This document shows positions 5,401 through 8,084 of a stretch of 8,084 nt of DNA, piece after piece. Both the position numbers and the translations under genes were made by a program. The DNA is from JAYODZ01 sp965662735. Lineage in GTDB: Bacteria > Pseudomonadota > Alphaproteobacteria > RS24. Positions within the stretch are counted from its first letter, which is position 1. The number at the start of each line of letters is the position of its first letter. Under the pieces are notes generated by a model, which saw only the letters and a program-made list of their open reading frames with translations, searched no databases and was not told the DNA's origin. The stretch covers positions 1 to 8,084 of the forward strand of contig CBFIIU010000028.1 in assembly GCA_965662735.1 (NCBI GenBank). Reading direction: 5' to 3'.

Positions 5401-7949
5401 TAAATGGTTCCAATGTCGCATTGTCCGACATGGCTCAAGACGATGCGCGCCTTACCTTCACGGTCGATGGCGTGGACTATATCTCCGGCGCTATAAAATA
5501 TGACGCTGTTGGCTCAACCCATCTCGCCAATTTGACGGATGCGTTAAATAAATCGGTTCGGGTCAGCGATGGGGTTTCCATCAGCAGTCTCGGCACATTC
5601 CCAGACTTAACAAGTGCCGCAGAGATATTATTCAACCGCAATAGCGGCGTGAGTGTCGATCTCGAATTTACCGGACTCAAAAACGATCTAACCGCAACAG
5701 TGGCGGCTACAACACCGGGTGACGCACTGTCGTTTGGAACGTCGGGCAATATGCAAGCGGCGACCGCACAAGTGGCAACGCTTGACCCCACATTGGATGG
5801 CTTTGATATTGCGAGCGACACCTTAACCATTAACATTGATCAGACCTCTTTGGCGTTAGGTCGCTCTGACTTATTGGCGGTGCGCACTGATTTTGATCTG
5901 GCGCGCGTCATGGCGAACAAAATCAATGCCAGCACAGAGTTACAAAGCCGCGTTTCGGCCAGTGTGAACGAAGATGGGGAATTGGAAGTGACCGCGTTGA
6001 GCGGCGCTAGCACGCCAGCTCTGTTCTCCATGTCGCTGGACTTCGCCGATGGCAGCGCATGGGAATTAGCCACCGATACCGACACCTATTTGGACACAAG
6101 CGCAACAGCTTACGCGGTTGGAAATTCGGCCATCGCGGTTCAAGAGACCCGTATTTCGTTCAATGAAAGTGGTCTCGACCCCGCCAATGACACATTTGAT
6201 ATTGTCATCACCGGAACCGATGCAAGCGGAAATGCGATCTCGCAAACCCTTAACGTGAATGTGAGCGAACCCTCATCCGGCATCGTTTTCGTGCCTGGCT
6301 CGCCCATCTCAAGCCAAGATTTGGCCGAGCTGGCGATGCTCGAGATTAATAATAACGCCACCTTGGCTTCAATTGTTCAAGCGCGCATTCCAACAGCAGC
6401 CGATTATAGCTCCGAAGGCGTCGGCGCTTATTTGAACCATTTGGACGAAATTATCGTCGAGTCTATGGTTCCAGGGAATGCGTTTACGATCAACGTCGCA
6501 TTGAACGATGCGGCCGCGCCTTTACAAAAAGACCTGGTTGCGTCGGTCGATAATCAATATGCAACAGCAGGTGCATCGGGTCTGTATCTCGATACCGATG
6601 GCGTCATCCTAGATGGCAGCCGCCATCAACGATTTGTGAACAGTGCCGGGGAAGTCACCGAATATCGGGTGGCTGATAATGGCAAGCTCATCAATGAAGA
6701 TGGCTATGTGGTTGCCCGTGATCCTGAGACCAATGACCCCTATGCCGATGGGCGTTTGATGGATGTAAATGGCGTCGACACGCTGGCGCGCGGAAGCTTC
6801 CGTCGCCTGGATAGCGATGGCAATCTGACGGCGGCCGTTGGCACGCCCTCAACAGCGCTGATCACAGGGCGAACTGCAGTTTCGGGCGCTTTATTACTGG
6901 GCGGCGCGTCTGCGGCCACACCGATTTCCGGGGCCTCCGCCTCCGATGCGGCCAGCCGTGTGATTGATGCCGAAGATCTGACAGTCTTTGGTCCCGTTGG
7001 CAAAGCCGAGGTGAATATTCGCCCTGGCATGACTGCCAAGGAAGTAGCTGAGGCCGTGACCGCTCAAGCCACCAAAACGGGTGTACGGGCGACGGCTGAA
7101 ACACGGGTTCAAATCAGCTTTGACAAGCTCGCCGGCGCCAGCCTGGCGGACGCTATTTCCTTTACCCTTTACGGGATGGATGGCGAACCCGCCGATGTCA
7201 CCGCCTCAATCGATTTTGGCGGGGCCGGCAATGGCTCAGGCACCGAAACCTTGGCTGATCTGAGTAATTTGCGAAATGCCATTAATGCACGCTCAGGCGC
7301 GACGGGCATTACCGCAACATTGTCCGACGACAAGCAAACGGTTTATCTGATCTCCGTGGATGGCTATGACATCGTCATGGAAAATTATGACGCGGCGACC
7401 ATTCGCGCGGGCATGACAGCACCTCCCATGCGTGTTCAGTCCTATGATGACACTGGCACTGCCGTCGGCGCACCTGTCTTGCTGAGCGATAGCTCAACGC
7501 CCGGCGCGGTTGATACAGCGCGCGTCACAGGCCAAGTGACCTTCCATTCCTCCGAGATCTTCTCAGTGCACACTGCGGCGGATGGCGCCGCGGGGGGTGG
7601 TCTATTCCAAGCCGCTCCAGGCGCCGCCAACCTCACCAGCATTAGCGATTTGGATATTCTGACCGTGGCCAGTGCATCGAAAATGTTGAATGTGATTGAT
7701 GGTGCCTTGACACGCATTGACGCCGAGCGGGGCGATCTGGGTGCCACCATGAACCGCATGCAATATACGATCAATAATCTGTCGAATATTGTCGTCAACA
7801 CCAAAGAGTCGCGCAGCCGCATTCAAGATAGCGACATCGCTACGGAAACGGCCAATTTGACCAAGTCACAAGTACTGCAACAAGCAGCACAGGCGATGCT
7901 TGCACAGGCGAACCAGACAGCGCAATCTGTCCTCTCCCTCCTACAATAG
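2460..7949 (+). CDS. fliC: Giant flagellin, 1829 residues
   Basis: Filament subunit of the flagellum, exported through the flagellar type III system. Common flagellins have about 300-500 residues. The N-terminal D0/D1 (1 to about 165) is canonical: S-G-M-R-I at 33-37, A-G-D-D-A-A-G at 40-46 and Q-R-I-R-E-L-S-V-Q at 89-97. The C-terminal D1/D0 (about 1735-1829) is also canonical, with I-N-N-L-S-N, S-R-S-R-I-Q-D-S-D and A-T-E-T-A-N-L, ending S-V-L-S-L-L-Q. About 190-1490 is a giant insert of repeated beta-rich modules. Nine of them carry a V/I-D-G/N type turn (around residues 239, 356, 468, 539, 642, 784, 894, 1003 and 1127). Residues 1511-1690 look like an ordinary flagellin D2, with an IN-type motif at 1516-1545 and a second at 1601-1618. 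There is no cysteine and one tryptophan (W1201). The composition is acidic and rich in D, S, T, A and N, offering many possible O-glycosylation sites. Sigma-54 promoter upstream, own terminator downstream, so probably monocistronic. No frameshift is seen. Symbol by family only. Confidence 0.95.
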   Translation: MSNINTNMSAVNTLYHLQKNMQGMDKAMERIASGMRITNAGDDAAGAAIVNRMTSQVKGLENAIRNASDAISLAQTAEGALNEVTAILQRIRELSVQSANGVYNGADRQSLNAEVVQLQNELQRIAETTYFNDTKLLNGTFQDTTFQIGYLDEHKHTVTIEDVRPGALGEYTLSTSQASEAYALDQNGDFIPADANTVIEPSTGLKLDGTSNAVAQVSVYNVDYAGFNANLDTLDITIDGQNVRVNNSNIVDQGSFIDAIAEAVENNPTLDDRYVVLRDKVDGNISFIAREAGNPFSVEITHVNNAIQLDGFTAGQEISDSAGYRQLSIEMPAGLQFGTGADQLDLSADSLTLRVNQTDITIPLGGAINSLNDLANEIADQVENLYPGTLQVRATSTNGSVTLSGTGATPYFTASISFTDASADGLDPFTLSEASAYENPVGLVNQTLDITGNEDFDEDADTMTLGYRGTNYTSLIEFDLTSGAGSVTEAEMAELVKTAVADQSVSNAQMLLTLKVAAGGADIGAANLAVNDQFTIAVDGTNYTTAKLADVSTSGLLTSIQNATSSSGARLDEIFTITNGDNFADFQFTHVNHTSHALSASALTSPAALSYEVTNTLDLGIDGMALSADHFTAGDRLVFDVDGTRYVSAAIADADSDGVIAQSDIVTALNAAVDKDAGAIAITFAAGDDFSQFTVTSTAPTADVTIDFRRSLALDLSRHDISVTASADTLTFENSAAADQISLSVTDDSQASNSLYTINLNSLGAGIVDETAIADGDQLTITVDNVDYTATIDSAGGSVTDDFILAALQSATNANGERLDATFTIAKGASFDEYTLTDSVGANYDISVSGLVTSGDGTFANTAEKFSLVPLLSDGSSLTAADLAAGDTLHISINSTDYVFTLADGDASGSISSSEVYTALSDPAVVGASVFFTSVETGADNGLLFVFDESLVTSLSMSKYVSGGADVAIDARIRETNTIQVNGSNVALSDMAQDDARLTFTVDGVDYISGAIKYDAVGSTHLANLTDALNKSVRVSDGVSISSLGTFPDLTSAAEILFNRNSGVSVDLEFTGLKNDLTATVAATTPGDALSFGTSGNMQAATAQVATLDPTLDGFDIASDTLTINIDQTSLALGRSDLLAVRTDFDLARVMANKINASTELQSRVSASVNEDGELEVTALSGASTPALFSMSLDFADGSAWELATDTDTYLDTSATAYAVGNSAIAVQETRISFNESGLDPANDTFDIVITGTDASGNAISQTLNVNVSEPSSGIVFVPGSPISSQDLAELAMLEINNNATLASIVQARIPTAADYSSEGVGAYLNHLDEIIVESMVPGNAFTINVALNDAAAPLQKDLVASVDNQYATAGASGLYLDTDGVILDGSRHQRFVNSAGEVTEYRVADNGKLINEDGYVVARDPETNDPYADGRLMDVNGVDTLARGSFRRLDSDGNLTAAVGTPSTALITGRTAVSGALLLGGASAATPISGASASDAASRVIDAEDLTVFGPVGKAEVNIRPGMTAKEVAEAVTAQATKTGVRATAETRVQISFDKLAGASLADAISFTLYGMDGEPADVTASIDFGGAGNGSGTETLADLSNLRNAINARSGATGITATLSDDKQTVYLISVDGYDIVMENYDAATIRAGMTAPPMRVQSYDDTGTAVGAPVLLSDSSTPGAVDTARVTGQVTFHSSEIFSVHTAADGAAGGGLFQAAPGAANLTSISDLDILTVASASKMLNVIDGALTRIDAERGDLGATMNRMQYTINNLSNIVVNTKESRSRIQDSDIATETANLTKSQVLQQAAQAMLAQANQTAQSVLSLLQ
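4416..4451 (+). other. EF-hand-like loop 1 in the flagellin (residues 653-664)
   Basis: The loop DADSDGVIAQSD has acidic residues at positions 1, 3, 5 and 12, glycine at 6 and isoleucine at 8, as in a calcium-binding EF-hand loop. A helix-like stretch (I-V-T-A-L-N-A-A-V) follows. Calcium binding is inferred from the pattern. Confidence 0.5.
5169..5204 (+). other. EF-hand-like loop 2 in the flagellin (residues 904-915)
   Basis: The loop DGDASGSISSSE has D, D and S at positions 1, 3 and 5, G at 6, I at 8, S at 9 and E at 12, the canonical EF-hand pattern. It sits at the same place in its module as loop 1 does in its own, and a helix-like V-Y-T-A-L follows. The equivalent place is shortened or degenerate in the other modules. 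Confidence 0.5.
6561..6869 (+). other. D-x-D-G rich segment of the flagellin (about residues 1368-1470)
   Basis: This stretch differs in style from the modules on either side. It is rich in short turns such as D-T-D-G, D-N-G-K-L, N-E-D-G-Y and D-S-D-G-N-L, and in charged residues including arginine. A short similar stretch, L-D-Q-N-G-D-F, lies near residue 195. The turns are not spaced like EF-hand loops. They resemble the alternating beta-turn style of flagellar rod and hook proteins, a loose similarity only. Confidence 0.4.
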
Positions 7950-7970
7950 GTTCTCCCTTGCAAACATATA

Positions 7971-7998
7971 AACAGCGCCCTTGAGGCGCTGTTTTTTT
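7971..7998 (+). terminator. Intrinsic terminator after the flagellin gene
   Basis: AACAGCGCC (7971-7979) pairs perfectly with GGCGCTGTT (7985-7993) around the 5-base loop CTTGA, giving a 9-bp stem that runs into a tract of seven Ts (7992-7998). It lies 21 bases after the stop codon. Confidence 0.93.
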
Positions 7999-8011
7999 GT
8001 GTGCTCGAGAA

Positions 8012-8084
8012 ATGATGAAAGGACGGCGTCGTGTGAAAGAGAATATGACGACTGCCCAGCGTGGCCACACAGTGGCCACACAGC
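8012..8084 (+). CDS. Possible start of a downstream gene, partial and unrecognised
   Basis: From the paired ATGs at 8012 and 8015 an open frame continues to the window edge (24 codons: M-M-K-G-R-R-R-V-K-E-N-M and on). An internal in-frame ATG at 8045 has a better purine-rich sequence, GAAAGAG, just upstream. The encoded stretch is not recognised, and half of it is made by an 11-base tandem repeat, so this may be plain intergenic DNA. Confidence 0.2.
   Translation, partial: MMKGRRRVKENMTTAQRGHTVATQ
8061..8082. repeat. Two tandem copies of an 11-base unit
   Basis: GTGGCCACACA occurs at 8061-8071 and 8072-8082 without spacing; each copy contains the palindrome GTGGCCAC. The array touches the window edge, so more copies may follow. 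Confidence 0.7.

Larger units (their letters stand above)
4020..5760 (+). repeat. Diverged homologous modules within the flagellin insert
   Basis: Five successive modules (about residues 520-1075, roughly 100-140 residues each) share an order of elements: a strand ending in V-D-G or I-N-S plus T/V-x-Y, a variable loop, a helix-like L-T-S-I-Q-N-A or V-T-A-L-N-A-A segment, then F-T-I or F-T-V and a closing strand. The first and third are closest: G-A-R-L-D-E-I-F-T-I aligns with G-E-R-L-D-A-T-F-T-I. Earlier (about 230-520) and later (about 1108-1350) parts look like more distant copies. The DNA copies are too diverged for recent duplication. The pattern recalls the flagellin IN motif family. Confidence 0.65.

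Noticed and set aside
2460..7949. The repetitive protein as an RTX or cadherin-like adhesin
   Set aside because: Both termini are clear flagellin D0/D1, no nonapeptide RTX repeats are present, and the promoter type fits flagella.
1..8084. CRISPR array, tRNA, rRNA, insertion sequence or phage attachment site
   Set aside because: No regularly spaced identical repeats, tRNA-like folds, transposase motifs or terminal inverted repeats were visible.

Overview
The window fits a flagellated bacterium, probably a proteobacterium. The reasons are a Gram-negative style flagellin, a textbook sigma-54 promoter in front of it, and sialic-acid-type sugar genes beside it. The class cannot be fixed from this sequence. 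The run of 10 Ns at 1060-1069 shows that the window comes from a draft scaffold.

Left part (1-2268, minus strand): an operon-like run of three genes transcribed away from the flagellin. First is a CBS-domain nucleotidyltransferase resembling PtmE (2268 to 1183). Next is a CMP-sialic/legionaminic acid synthetase resembling LegF/PtmB/NeuA (1196 to 523), which overlaps the first gene by 14 bases and is interrupted by the N gap. Last is a TPR-like protein (513 to beyond the window edge), starting 9 bases after the previous stop. PtmE makes the GDP-sugar precursor and LegF activates the finished nonulosonic acid in the Campylobacter legionaminic acid pathway, whose product is attached to flagellin. 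The same role is inferred here.

Middle (2269-2459): a 191-base divergent regulatory region. It holds a perfect sigma-54 promoter facing the flagellin. A second, imperfect sigma-54-like element facing the sugar operon shares the same 8-base -24 box. A 9-base direct repeat between them could be an activator site.

Right part (2460-7949, plus strand): one uninterrupted 1829-residue flagellin. It has normal D0/D1 ends, but about 1300 residues of extra, internally repetitive beta-rich modules lie between the N-terminal D1 and a conventional C-terminal D2 region. At least nine copies of a short V/I-D-G/N type strand-turn motif mark the modules. Two modules contain 12-residue loops that fit the EF-hand calcium-binding pattern. 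A strong intrinsic terminator follows at 7971-7998. The last 86 bases contain only a weak possible gene start and an 11-base tandem repeat.

The overall picture is a giant, probably glycosylated and possibly calcium-binding flagellin under sigma-54 control, divergent from genes that may make its sugar.
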